Shown: positions 31,861 through 42,846 of the stretch, in pieces
Numbering within the stretch: position 1 is the stretch's first letter
Layout: each line of letters opens with the position of its first letter
NCBI GenBank assembly: GCA_026545765.1
Contig: JAIFAC010000283.1
Span: 62,001 to 126,000, forward strand
Source of the DNA: Plantago major
Lineage: Eukaryota > Streptophyta > Magnoliopsida > Lamiales > Plantaginaceae
Reading direction: 5' to 3'
Length of the DNA: 64,000 nt
Made by a program: the position numbers and the translations under genes
The notes under the pieces: generated by a model
What the model was told of the DNA's origin: nothing
Databases searched by the model: none
What the model saw: the letters and a program-made list of their open reading frames with translations, nothing else

Positions 31861-31901
31861 CGAATGAGACGATGTAAAATCGACTCATCAGGGGGTGACG
31901 C

Positions 31902-31984
31902 GATACGTGATGCCCAGGCAGGCGTGTCTTCACCAAGGAGACCGCGCAATCATGCTCAAAGACTCGATGGTTCACGGGATTCTA

Positions 31985-32024
<40 letters not shown>

Positions 32025-32062
32025 TATGCGAGAGCCGAGATATTCGTTGCCGATAGTCGTTT
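31902..32062 (-). rRNA. 5.8S rRNA, degenerate copy
   Basis: On the minus strand this carries recognisable 5.8S landmarks: AAACGACTATCGGCAACG near the 5' end, GCTCTCGCATAGATGAAGAA, CGAAATGCGATACTTGGTGT, GAACCATCGAGTCTTTGA and, at the 3' end, GCCTGGGCATCACG. Several changes fall in normally invariant positions (CATAGATGAAG for CATCGATGAAG), so it is a pseudogene copy. Many changes look like C-to-T decay. A trace of ITS2 follows down to about 31862. Confidence 0.88.
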
Positions 32063-32287
32063 TGACTTTCAAGATGCATCACATCCCCCAAACCCACACC
32101 GCGAACGGGAGTCACGGGGAGCAACGCTTCCATTTTGTTATCCTTGGCGCTTGTCGCGCCGGGTTTTGTTAGCCCACCAAGTGCAAGCACCAGGCAAGCA
32201 CGGTGTCCCGAAGAGTGGATTGCTCCAGCCCAAAGAGGCAAAGTTCATGTTAAACACGTGTTCACAGGTCTACTTTTTAGATATCGA
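32063..32287 (-). other. ITS1-like spacer between 18S and 5.8S
   Basis: This is 225 bp between the 18S 3' end and the 5.8S 5' end, containing GGCGCGACAAGCGCCAAGGA on the minus strand, the conserved ITS1 core motif of flowering plants. Confidence 0.8.
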
Positions 32288-32315
32288 CAATGATCCTTCT
32301 GCAGGTTCACCTACA

Positions 32316-32359
<44 letters not shown>

Positions 32360-32475
32360 AGGACTTTCGAGACGCAGGGCAATGAATCGCCCACGCCGCC
32401 GCGATCCAACACTTCACCGACCATTCAATCGGTAGGAGCGACGGTGTGTACAAAGGGTCGACGAGTCAACGCGAA
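32288..32475 (-). rRNA. 18S rRNA, 3' end, degenerate
   Basis: The minus strand reads the 3' end of 18S, with CCTTATCATTTAGAGGAAGG, GTCGTAACAAGGTTTCTGTA and GGTGAACCTGCAGAAGGATC. It ends at about 32288 and runs upstream to about 32475 (GTTGACTCG), with small deletions and substitutions. Confidence 0.9.
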
Positions 32476-32476
32476 T

Positions 32477-32735
32477 GATTGAGGGCAAGTCGGTGCTAGC
32501 AACATGTAATTACAGCCCAATGGTGTATATTTAAGTTGTCGCAGCTAAAAGCTCGTAGTCGACTTTGGGTCATCACCGTCCGCTTATGGTGTGCATCGGC
32601 CTTCGCCCTTCAACGGGCGATGCATTCTCGATCGCGGGTCGTTCTCCAAAGATCATATTTTGAAGAAATTAGAGTGCTCAAAGCAAGCTTCACGCCTCGA
32701 TACATTAGCATGGGATAACATCAGGATTTCACCCC
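32477..32735 (+). rRNA. 18S rRNA, internal fragment on the opposite strand, degenerate
   Basis: The plus strand carries the 18S region around GAGGGCAAGTCGGTGCTAGC, GTATATTTAAGTTGTCGCAG, AAAGCTCGTAGTCGACTTTG, GAAGAAATTAGAGTGCTCAA and CATTAGCATGGGATAACATC. This lies in the first half of the gene, roughly a kilobase from the 3' end in a normal 18S. Here it abuts the 3' end fragment head to head, so the rDNA was rearranged. Confidence 0.9.
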
Positions 32736-33602
32736 TATTACGCTGGCCTTAGAACTCGTAACTCGTAACTCGTAACTCAATGCTAACTAAATCGACTCGT
32801 AACTCGAACTTGAAATTGCATAGCGTAGCTATACGTACATGAGGGTTATAAGGAGTTGATGGATTAAATATGAGGTATATTTACTATTACGCTTCCATAT
32901 AAACTTTCGTAATGAAATAGAGTTTAGAATTGATTCATTCTTTATAATTGTTTAGTTGCATGATGTTAAACAAAGTTGCTTCTGAAGATGTAATCTACAA
33001 TGTCATGGACACTGGACCTGTCATATATGAACGAATGTCATATGGTGAGATGAGAATGAACATGGAGTGCATTGAGCATGATAATCTTAGCTATCAGACG
33101 CTTGTTCTCATAAGACTTTCGATTTATCCAAACTTATTATTATTTCGTATGTATTTCATACAATATACAATCAGATCTAACCAAAAACTTCCGATATTTC
33201 ATTACTATATTCATACACAATGATGCATTTAAGCTAGGAGTTACTTAAAGATTCCAAAACAAGTCGGTCATTTAGATGCTCAAGACTTACACCGTTCAGA
33301 AGTTAATATAATCGATATGCATTTTGTAAATTATTCCTTCAGAGCAAAAAATTGATCAGTCCATTTGTTGTAATCTAACAATACCACCATTTCCCTTTCC
33401 AATAACTTAAAGTGCATAAAAGTTAGCTAATGTCAATTGTTTATCTGATGGTTGAATTAGAACTGCCTGAAACAGTTATCAAGCATGAAAAATCGAGTGT
33501 AAGCTTTCACAATAGCATATAATAGTGACCTAAACAGAAAGAGAAAATGATTAACGAAATCGATAAAGCATTTTTCGTCCAGTAATATAGCAGAACAAAG
33601 CA
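32736..33602. other. Spacer with a 7-bp tandem repeat, otherwise featureless
   Basis: At 32753-32778 the heptamer AACTCGT is repeated about four times, and again singly to about 32807. Nothing else was recognised up to the LTR element at 33608; open frames are short and AT-rich. Confidence 0.6.
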
Positions 33603-33607
33603 TAAAT

Positions 33608-34253
33608 TGTTGAGGGGAAATGTCCGCCAAACACTTAATGAATTTTCCTTGCTTTCCTCCACTCTAAGTACCTATACCATCTTTGAGTAAGAACCACCTT
33701 GCTTGTAAGAACCAAAGAGTAAGAGCCCGTAAGAACCGTCGTACTGGTAAGAGGCGACGCATAAGGACCGTCGTACCGGTGAGAGGCGATGCATAAGGAC
33801 CATCGCACTGTAAGAGGCGATGCATAAGGACCTGCACAAGTGACTTGGAGGGGGGGTTAGTATCCGGTTTGCTAAGTGTCAAACCGGACTGAGACTTTAC
33901 TCAAGAGAGACTGAAGATCTACTCTGTATAATAGTTGAGAATGTAAGAGTCTAGGAAGAAGACTTCACCCCTTTGCATTGTGAGGATATGTCCATATTTA
34001 TAGGTTTCCCTTGAGAAAGGGAGGACTCACAAGATCGCGCCAAGTGTCCGTCCCAGATTGTGCCAACAATGCTCTAGGCCCATGGCCCAATAGGTTGGTT
34101 GGACTAGGACATCCCGCTTAGGACTATAGTCCGATAGAGCGGTTAGGACGTCCCGCTTAGGACTGTAGTCCGATAGAGCGGTTAGGACGTCACGCTTAGG
34201 ACTGTAGTCCGATAGAGCGGTTAGGACGTCATGGACATATTTCTGTATCAACA
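33608..34253 (-). repeat. 3' LTR of Tat element 3
   Basis: It is 646 bp with TG...CA ends (TGTTGAGGGG...GTATCAACA on the plus strand). A minus-strand TATAAATA is at 33995-34002. A 39-bp unit (CGCTTAGGACTGTAGTCCGA, then TAGAGCGGTTAGGACGT) is repeated three times at about 34109-34226. A second unit of about 32 bp (GTAAGAGGCGA..CATAAGGACC) is repeated three times at about 33748-33831. Confidence 0.92.
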
Positions 34254-34275
34254 TATGTCCCCCTAGTTTCCAAGT
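34254..34275 (-). other. Polypurine tract region of Tat element 3
   Basis: On the minus strand the sequence ACTTGGAAACTAGGGGGACA lies directly upstream of the 3' LTR. It is shared with 20152-20175. Confidence 0.8.
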
Positions 34276-37200
34276 ATCTTTGTAGAAGATAGTTGTGGAA
34301 CTATAGTGTGCGGGGAGCTTCTTTGTGCGATCGATCTTGTGAGCTTTGAAGAGAAATTTTCCTTATCCGTGTCCTCTTGTCTTTCCTCTATCTCTCTTCC
34401 CCTCTTTTCTTACAACGAGAGGGAGACGCCCCCTTTGACTATAGGAAAAGAGGTATTTGTAGCGAGATAGGGTCAAACGTGAAGGCTTAGGACTTTGGAA
34501 AATTTTGTCGCTCGAATGTCGGATCCGAGGAGTCAAGTCCGGGTAGATTTTTCCTTGTAGATTTTGTCACTCGGATGTCGGATCCGAACTTGGAAAGAGT
34601 ACATATATATATAACTTCTTCCCTTTGCCACACTCCTTGGAGAGAAGAATTTTCTCAAGTAGATAGTTGAAGATGGCATGTATCTGGTCTTGGTTGGACT
34701 TGGAATTAAATCCAAATCCACTAATAGATTAATTTTGGTCTAGTATTTTTGAGCCCATCGGGTCCGGACCGGATCGTCCCATCAATCCATGGATCCTTTC
34801 TATTTAAATGCATTCTTCCATTTGCCAATAGTACATCCATTAGTACACCAACACACAATTCACGCCCTTCACTCTTTCTTTCTTCTTTCTCTTTGTTTCT
34901 TCCTTCGTCCGGGTGTAATATTATGAGCTCAATCCGAATCGAGTTTTGTCTCTCTCGAAAGTCGAGTCCAAACAACTAGTCCGAATCTCGATCGCTAATC
35001 CCGTCAAGTTCGATTTGTTCAGAGCTACTGTTCCGAGTGCCCAAATTTCTTCACGGAAGTCGACTGCCACTCAGAGCTTAGTCCAAGCTCGCTCTTTCTC
35101 TCAATCTCGCTTAATTGGATTTGAGAAGCTTGCAATTCTTTTCTGGTCCGAAGCGGATAGAGTCCGAAACTTTACTCCGGATCTTAGTCGGATTTTTTGT
35201 TCTGAGATATGAGTGTTTTTTCGGATTTGTTGTGTTTTGCTGTCCGATGTGTTTGTCCGGAGTTCTCAGCTCGGATCTATCTCTGCTCATGTTTCCTCGA
35301 CTCCATCATAGTTCGAACATATCGATCTGGTTCTAAGAAATTGGGGGAAATGGGTGTCGCAGTCAGGGGTGGAAGAGTGTTGTAGCCATGAATTAAAGAT
35401 TAGGCTGTTGGAGAATGATTTGGTGGTTTCGTGATGAGTTCTGAGTTCAAGAAGAAGAGGGGTTATCGATCATGTGTAGATAACTTGTGTCAGGCTATCC
35501 GTTAGTCCAAACTCGCTTTGTTCAAACACGACGTGTTTTTCCATTCAAATCGAGCTCACATTACAATAATCTTGGTCCGATTTGTCATAGCTGGCCACCG
35601 AGCCCCGATTCGAGTGAGTAACGGTTCCACATTTGTGTAGTCCGATCCGGATTGGGTCCTCTAACCGGATCTGTTCAAATGCTTTTATTCGAAATGGAAG
35701 TTGCACCAAACTTGGTCCGAATCTGCAATTTTGCTCTAGCCTGCACTCCATGTTCCGGTCCGCAGCAATAGTAACTTCAGTTCGGAGCTCACTTGTGCTT
35801 CCATTCCACTGTTAGGAACGCGACTGGTTCGAGGTGCGTGTGCGGACGTCCGAAGATTATCTCCATTCTGCAGCATCATTTCCGGAGCAGCAGTTCCGGA
35901 GTTACTATACAATCCGAAGCACTTTACTGTTCCGGATTCATTCAATCCGGGCTTTAAATCCACCACACTTTCGTGATCTATTCCGAAATGCTTTTCCACT
36001 ACACTTCGTCACCTCTAGTCTGAAGCCACAGTTCTAAATCTTTGTTTCGAGACAATTGGTAAGTCCAGATCTCCTTCCTTTATTTCAAATTTCAGTTCGG
36101 ATCTCACTTCTTCTATGTCCAAGTTTTGAGTCCAAAGCTTGCTTCCATTCTTTGTTTCAGATCCGTTTGCGTTCTTCTCAAGCCATCCAGGGCTACTGTT
36201 GGTCAATCCAAATGTGTAAATTCGAAAGTGGGCCCGAAGCTCTGTGTTCTGTTCAAGCTCTTCCATTCGGAGCGCTCGGAGCTTAGGAGTTCTTGGTCGT
36301 GTTGCTCCGCTAAATCAGAAGCAAGCTCTATTCTGATTAACCTCTTTCTTCTCCAATAATTAATAATTTTTAAAGACAAATTGCCGCATTTTCATCACGG
36401 AATGACTGGTTCGATGGAGAGGGAGGTGGGATCTGAGACTCGAGGTGGAGAAGGAGATAGGCTTTTCGGATCCATAAAGTCGGACATGGTGTTTTCCGAA
36501 CCAGAGTTGGGATCTTAACGTGGTGTACTTCGATCGTGGCATAGATCTACCCATCGTCCGGTCGCCAATAAGTCCAAGCGAGTCGAGATATGTTTGTCGC
36601 CGAATTTACTATTCACCATGAGCCTTGTTTGTGTTTGCGTAATCGGCGAAGGCCGCTTAATGTATCTAGTCTCGATTGTCGCTTCCATTAGTCCGAATCT
36701 CCGTTATCAGACCAGAGTGCTCAAGCAACAATCTTATTTTTACAAAATTGTGCCACCGATTCGATCGCCATTGTTATGCCGGTCCAAGCTGCCGATATTC
36801 GGATTTGTTGCACCAGTACTGGCCCCGTTCTTGTTCGTCTCTATTTTGGCTTTTGTGATGTCCGAGTCTTGTGCTTCGGATTGCTACAGTAAGTCCGTAG
36901 ATACAGTAACTTTTTTTTTTCTTTGGGACTTTGCAGATCTTGTCCGAATCTAGGATACGGATCTACTGTTCCGTTTGTGCTCAATCCGAGCCTCTTCTAT
37001 GTTTGTAGTTCGAATGCCGCTCACAACTCTAGCTCTGGCAAGACTTTGATGCTTGTGTAGTTCCGAGTTTAGTTAACTATTTTGCTCCGAAGATAACTTG
37101 TTGTTCAACACATGTAATTTTCAAGAGTATTGATGTTGTTGTACTATCCTTTGGATATGTGTAGAACTCAACGTGATGCTTGAATTCCGTCTTTACTTCA

Positions 37201-38229
37201 TACAAAAAACAGTGAAGCTATCTGAAGCTTTGTTTGAAAATGTCTTCTTTTTGTCTATCTTTGTAGCTCCTGTAAACTTTACTTTTGAAACTTTGGACTT
37301 GGCGTCCACAAAAATTGTCAACATTCACATATGATGTCTTTGGACAACTTATCCATCAGTAAGAACGATGGCTTGTGATCTCCAAAATGACGTGTTGATG
37401 GATGGTCCAATAGAGGTCGTCCAAACGGTTGAGAGTTCATGTGAGTGGATAACTCATCCATCCGTAAGAGGGATGGAGTGTTTATCTTTTCATGACAACT
37501 GGTTTTTCAGGATGGTCCTAAGGAGGACATCCGAATGCATTTATAGTCCGTGAGTGGATAACTCATCCATCCGTAAGAGGGATGGAGTGTTATCTTTTCA
37601 TGACAACCATTTTTCGTGATGGTCCGGGAGGACATCCAATGCATTTAGAGTCCGTGTTATGCCGAGACGGGCTTATATTGAAGTACCTATGCCGAGACTG
37701 TCGGGCTTATATTGAAGTACTTATGCCGAGACTGTCGGGCTTATATAAGTTCGTGGGTGTCGGACCCCCTTATCAATCGGAAAAAATGTCCTTGACGAAT
37801 CATTCACGCTTGTAGTAAATGAAGCATTGATAAATGATGTGTGCGTGCATGATGAATGGATGAATGAATGAATGAATGAATGAATGAATGATGCAATGGA
37901 TGCGAATGTATGGCAAATGATGATTTCAAGTCAAGTCAGAATACTTACTTTTTCATCGAAAACTGTAGAGCATTGTTTTCGGTTCTCCGTTTTTAAGAGA
38001 AGCCAGCGAAAATGGAGATCGGGATTCGAAATAAACAAATCCCAACCTTTGAAAGTATCTCCTAGCTCTTAAGCTTATCGAGTTGGTCTCACTTTTACTT
38101 GTGCAGCCAAAGGTGTAAGATGCTTGTCCTAGCCACTCTGGTGGTAGGAGACTTGTCCTGGCTACTTTGGCGTTGGAAACGGTCCTAGACACTTTGACAA
38201 TAGAAGGCTTAGGACACGATCTCTAAGAC
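34276..38229 (-). other. Non-coding internal region of Tat element 3
   Basis: No Tat coding domain is visible on either strand over nearly 4 kb; open frames are short and scattered. The word TCCGAA/TTCGGA is strikingly frequent. Two to three copies of a unit of about 107 bp (GTGAGTGGATAACTCATCCA, CCGTAAGAGGGATGGAGTGT) lie at 37339-37650. Three copies of a unit of about 35 bp (GCCGAGACTGTCGGGCTTAT) are at about 37660-37748. A (GAAT)n run is at about 37857-37890. Confidence 0.7.
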
Positions 38230-39440
38230 ATGGTCAAGGACCCACTCCGAGGAGATGGTGAAAACCAGGTCCGAAGCGACGGTGAGGACCGGCTCCGAGG
38301 AGATGGTGAAGACCAACTCCGAGGCGATGGTGAGGACCAGGTCCGAAGCGACGGTGAGGACCGGCTCCTAGGAGATGGTGAGGACCGGCTCCGAGGAGAT
38401 GGTGAGAACCATGTCCGAAGCGACGGTGAGGACCGGCTCCTATGAGATGGTGAAGACCAACTCCGAGGCGATGGTGAGGACCGGCTCCGAGGAGATGGTA
38501 AGAACCATGTCCGAAGCGACGTTGAGGACCAACTTCGAGGAGATGGTGAGGACCAACTCCGAGGTGATGGTGAGGACCAGGTCCGAAGCGACGGTGAGGA
38601 CCGGCTCCTAGGAGATGGTGAAGACCAACTCCGAGGCGATGGTGAGGACCGGCTCCGAGGAGATGGTAAGAACCATGTCCGAAGCGATGGTGAGGACCGG
38701 CTCCTAGGAGATGGTGAAGACCAACTCCGAGGCGATGGTGAGGACCGGCTCCGAGGAGATTGTAAGAACCATGTCCGAAGCGACGTTGAGGACCAACTTC
38801 CAGGAGATGGTGAGGACCAACTCCGAGGAGATGGTAAGAACCAGGTCCGAAGCGATGATGAGGGCCTGCTCCGAGGAGATGGTGAGGACCAAGTCCGAAG
38901 CGACGATGAGGACCTGCTCCGAGGAGATGGTAAGAACCAACTCCGAGATGGCAGTGAGGACCGACCTCGAGGAGATGGTAAGGACCGACTCCGAGGAGAT
39001 GATGAGGACCAACTCCGAGGAGATGGTAAGAACCAGGTCCGAAGCGATGATGAGGACCTGCTCCGAGGAGATGGTGAGGACCAAGTCCGAAGCGACGGTG
39101 AGGACCTGCTCCGAGGAGATGGTAAGACTTCGAGATGGTGGTGAGGACCGACCTCGAGGAGATGGTAAGGACCGACTCTGAGGAGATGATGAGGACCAAC
39201 TCCGAGATGGCAGTGAGGACCTACTCCGAGGAGATGGTAAGAACCAAGTCCGAGACAGCGGTGAGGACCGACCTCGAGGAGATGGTAAGGACCGACTCCG
39301 AGGAGATGATGAGGACCAACTCCGAGATGGCGGTGAGGACCTGCTCCGAGGAGATGGTAAGAACCAAGTCAGAGATAGCGGTGAGGACCGACCTCGAGGA
39401 GATGGTAAGGACCGACTCCTAGGAGATGGTGAGGACCTCA
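38230..39440. repeat. 24-bp minisatellite, about 50 copies, inside Tat element 3
   Basis: The unit is close to GAGGACCGGCTCCGAGGAGA plus TGGT (24 bp) with variants (CAGGTCCGAAGCGACGGT, CAACTCCGAGGCGATGGT) arranged in higher-order patterns. Because 24 is divisible by three, several frames on both strands stay open, giving 8-residue repeats such as VRTNSEEM on the plus strand and HHLLGAGP on the minus strand. The long frames here (up to 321 codons on the minus strand) are explained by the repeat and are not taken as genes. Confidence 0.93.
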
Positions 39441-39857
39441 TCCGGCCGTAGGGAGCCTAGGATATGGTGCTTATGATGTGGTCCGAGGAATGTCCCTAGG
39501 ATGTGGTCCTATCTTGCCTTCCTTAGATGATTTTTGCTAAGTGCTCCACTGACCTCACCTTCTTTTGCCTCCTCAAGCCTTTTTAGGAAGAGCGTGATGA
39601 TGTCCATCTAAGACTTGATGGAGTAATCGGGTAAGAGTGGTTGAGAAGGTAAGAGCCTTCATGTTATAATTCGCACTATCGACTCACCGCCCTCATACTT
39701 AGTCAGATGACCCTCGGGACAAGTATCCCCGTAGTATTTCTCATGAGCCTTTACCCTTTTTTACCAAACTGGTTCTCGCTCATCCCTAACTCACTTGGGC
39801 AAATGACATGCCCGTTTGGAAGAGTGAAGTTTCTTTCAGGAGGAGGACCATGTGTTC

Positions 39858-40094
39858 TCAAGGAGGAACTTGTCCTTCAACTCCGAATGCTTGAGTTCTT
39901 ATTGAAGGATTAGCGGCTCTTTCCTCTTCTAAACAAAGACTAGCAGTGCGACCATCACTTGGATAATCCCCTGTGTTTCTTGAAGTGGCTCTTGCCACTC
40001 TTCCCCTCCAAGTGGGAGGTCTGCCTCTTTGCCTTGGGGCGGGCATCCCAATCGCAGTAGCGTTGGTTCTTACGGACCTTCTTGTTCTTGCCAT
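39858..40094 (-). pseudogene. Gag N-terminal remnant of Tat element 3
   Basis: This minus-strand frame starts MARTRRSVRTNATAIG and has PRQRGRPPTWRGR and YPSDGRTAS. It matches the Gag start of the element at 49906 (MARTRRTSQTSAAGVG, PPTGGRR, YPSDGRTTS). The match ends after about 60-80 residues. This fixes the family relationship and the minus-strand sense. The start lies 31 bases beyond the primer site. Confidence 0.8.
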
Positions 40095-40124
40095 TACTGA
40101 AGAGAACAGAACTTTTTGTAAATA

Positions 40125-40145
40125 TTCCCACAGACGGCGCCAAAA
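40125..40145 (-). other. Primer binding site of Tat element 3
   Basis: On the minus strand the 21 bases start TTTTGGCGCCGTCTGTGGGA. TGGCGCCGT is complementary to the 3' end of tRNA-Asp. It directly adjoins the 5' LTR. Confidence 0.88.
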
Positions 40146-40789
40146 TGTTGAGGGGAAATGTCCGCCAAACACTTAATGAATTTTTCTTGCTTTCCTCCAC
40201 TCTAAGTACCTATACCACCTTTGAGTAAGAACCACCTTGCTTGTAAGAACCAAAGAGTAAGAGCCCGTAAGAACCGTCGTACTGGTAAGAGGCGACGCAT
40301 AAGGACCATCGTACCGGTGAGAGGCGATGCATAAGGACCATCTTACCGGTAAGAGGCGATGCATAAGGACCTGCACAAGTGACTTTGAGGGGGGGTTAGT
40401 ATCCGGTTTGCTAAGTGTCAAACCGGACTGAGACTTTACTCAAGAGAGACTGAAGATCTACTCTGTATAATAGTTGAGAATGTAAGAGTCTAGGAAGAAG
40501 ACTTCACCCCTTTGCATTGTGAGGATATGTCCATATTTATAGTTTCTCGAGAAAGGGAGGACTCACAAGATCGCGCCAAGTGTCCGTCCCAGATTGTGCC
40601 AACAATGCTCTAGGCCCATGGCCCAATAGGTTGGTTGGGCTAGGACATCCCGCTTAGGAATGTAGTCCGATAGAGTGGTTAGGACGTCCCGCTTAGGACT
40701 GTAGTCCGATAGAGCGGTTAGGACGTCACGCTTAGGACTGTAGTCCGATAGAGCGGTTAGGACGTCATGGACATATTTCTGTATCAACA
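40146..40789 (-). repeat. 5' LTR of Tat element 3
   Basis: It is 644 bp and about 98 % identical to 33608-34253, with the minus-strand TATA box at 40534-40541. The 39-bp triple repeat is also present. Confidence 0.92.
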
Positions 40790-41743
40790 GAAATATAGAA
40801 GAGGTCCTAAAACACCATTTTTAGTGGAACATAACATAAATATATAAGAGGTCCCAGAAACACCATTTTAGTCCAGGAAATAGAAAAACCCCCTTTTGTT
40901 AAACTTAAAAAAACCCTAATAATCTTTATTCAAAACACCATTTATATTGAAGAAATCGACAGACGGTTAGTCATATAAGTTGAATTCGAAAAACCTAAAA
41001 ACCCTAATAATTGAGGAAAATCCAATAAATCGAGTAAACTCAGATCGATTAAGCATAATTCGAAATCATTGTAGCCTAAAATTGATAAACCAATAACAAC
41101 AAATGCAAAATAAATATGAACCGAACCTTGAAATTGAAATTCAAAATCATCAGTAGAGAGTGAATCGAACCTTCAAATCGAAAGAACCAATAACTGGGAT
41201 GATTTTTGATTGCTGGAGCTTTGATGATTCGCTTGAAAATTTTGACTGCCGGAGAGGAAGAAGGTGGCATGAATTCACCGCCTGAGAGGAAGAAAGCGGC
41301 AAAGGTCGATGAACAGGGAGGAAGAAATTAGCTTAACTTAGCTTCGATTTTAGTATGTCCAAGAATCGCTGGGAGGAAGAGGAAGGAAATGTAAGAAAGC
41401 GGTTGTCAGATTTTACACTCATGTGATTTAGGTTAACATCTGATTTTGTTGTCCTGCATATACTAGGGTTCAATTTAATTGAGTTTGGTGCTTCTTAAGT
41501 CTTCATATATAATCCTCTCTAATTCTCTATAATTCGCTTCTCAATATGTTGTTGTTTAATTATCGATTCTTTCACGGTTATCCTTTTTCTCTTCTAACAA
41601 GCAACTTTGACACGCGAATATCCGCGTGTACGTTTCATGTTTACGTTTTTACAAAATCATACAAAAAAACTATATATTATGAATAATCGAGTAAGTTACC
41701 TGATCATGACATAAGTTTTAGAATTAGAATAATACAATCAACA
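40790..41743. other. Spacer between LTR elements, no recognised gene
   Basis: A motif GAGGTCC..AAACACCATTTT is repeated at 40801-40830 and 40848-40880. A minus-strand frame of 64 codons (41270-41076) is hydrophobic and unrecognised. CGCGAATATCCGCG at 41616-41629 is a short palindrome. The stretch may be the leader of an eroded minus-strand gene. Confidence 0.4.
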
Positions 41744-41748
41744 TATAT
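41744..41748 (+). repeat. Target-site duplication, left copy (TATAT)
   Basis: TATAT precedes LTR A and is repeated exactly at 47303-47307 after LTR C, marking the whole three-LTR array as one insertion unit. Confidence 0.7.
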
Positions 41749-42551
41749 TGTCACGCCCCAAAACCAAATCACTTTGGCGCGACCGGCCGTCTATCGTGAG
41801 ATGGGCTCACGCCAAGACGAAGCCTAACTTTAATCCTCAAATACATAAAAATATCTCGGAGTGGTACAACAGAGCATCTAAAAATCCCATATACAATAAT
41901 ATCACAAGTCCTCAATACAAAATAACAATCCCAACAGTACAAATATCTTATACAATAGAAATCTCAGAGTCGCAGCACCTCCTAAACATCCTTCACATAT
42001 CCGTCATCTGACTACCGTCTCAACTCCAAAGTATCTTCGTCCAATCACTTATTAAATATCTAAAAAAATGTGTAAGGGCGAGCTCCTGGCACTTTTACCC
42101 GGATCAAGTACATACGAAAAGTTTACATACATATACATTCCATTTTTATGTCAAACATAGTCGAAAATCATTTGCATGGAACAATGTCACAATACACAAT
42201 TCACATTTAGCTCGAATCAAATATACACTACTGCCACTAGTATAAATCCGGTGACACAGAGGTCGGCTTTCACATAACAAAACCCCCAACACATGAGGTC
42301 CAAATACCCCTTAACACATAAGGGTCCAAACATATAACATAAGGGAGTACTCCAAAGCACGAAAACCCTTTAACACATAAGGGTTCAAACATTTCATAGG
42401 CATATAACATAAGGGAGTACTCCCGTTCATCAACCGTAATTCATTTCGAGCCCAATTAGTTTCTCGTATAGCAACTCAAATCCAAATAATTTCTCCTCTC
42501 CAAAATAAATTCAAATGGACGGTCCAAAAATAAATTCCGGGTTTTTACATC
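41749..42551 (-). repeat. LTR A (803 bp, shorter form)
   Basis: It starts TGTCACGCCCCAAAACC and ends GGGTTTTTACA. It is collinear with both ends of LTR C but much shorter. The phrase AACACATAAGGGTCCAAACA is repeated inside. Confidence 0.85.
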
Positions 42552-42846
42552 CTCCCCTCCTTAAAAGAAGTTTCCTCCTGGAAACTTAACTCCACTACGC
42601 TTCCATTGCGCTAATTTTACAAATATTCGATTTTCTAATTTTCCCATCACAACATCAATTCTAACACCTTCCTCCCAGTCCAGATACATCATCGATAAGT
42701 CCATACTTCATATCTTAACTCCGAAACCACTTTTGGCATCTCACTCAGAAACACCATACTACGTGAAAACCAACACCATCTCCCAATCAACACAAACCAA
42801 TCACACATACACCCAACAAACCGGAACCTGGCTCTGATACCACCTT

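Larger units (their letters stand above)
33608..40789 (-). mobile_element. Tat element 3: reduced, largely non-coding Ty3/Gypsy Tat-related LTR element
   Basis: This is a 7.2 kb minus-strand element with two complete LTRs (5' LTR 40146-40789, 3' LTR 33608-34253). By hand count they differ at about a dozen bases plus a few small indels, around 98 % identity. Assuming a commonly used LTR substitution rate near 1.3e-8 per site per year, that is under one million years. The primer site (40125-40145) is identical over 21 bases to that of the element at 49906, and a polypurine tract lies beside the 3' LTR. The flanks carry TAAAT and GAAAT, a near-perfect 5-bp duplication. Only the start of Gag is present; no pol domains are seen. 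It looks like a non-autonomous partner of the coding Tat elements. Confidence 0.88.

Noticed and set aside
31864-32435. Plus-strand frames of 94-102 codons over the rDNA piece
   Set aside because: The sequence is 5.8S, ITS1 and 18S on the minus strand; the frames are accidental.
32753-32807. A heptamer tandem repeat that looked telomere-like
   Set aside because: The unit is AACTCGT, not the plant telomere unit CCCTAAA/TTTAGGG, and there are only about four clean copies beside the rDNA piece.
34721-37815. Many 60-120 codon frames on both strands in the internal region of Tat element 3
   Set aside because: They have no conserved motifs, overlap each other on opposite strands and fit chance frames in GC-richer non-coding element DNA.
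38234-39199. A 321-codon minus-strand frame rich in His, Leu and Gly, and long overlapping frames on the plus strand
   Set aside because: All are produced by the 24-bp tandem repeat, whose length is a multiple of three. Six frames stay open at once and no non-repeat domain is attached.
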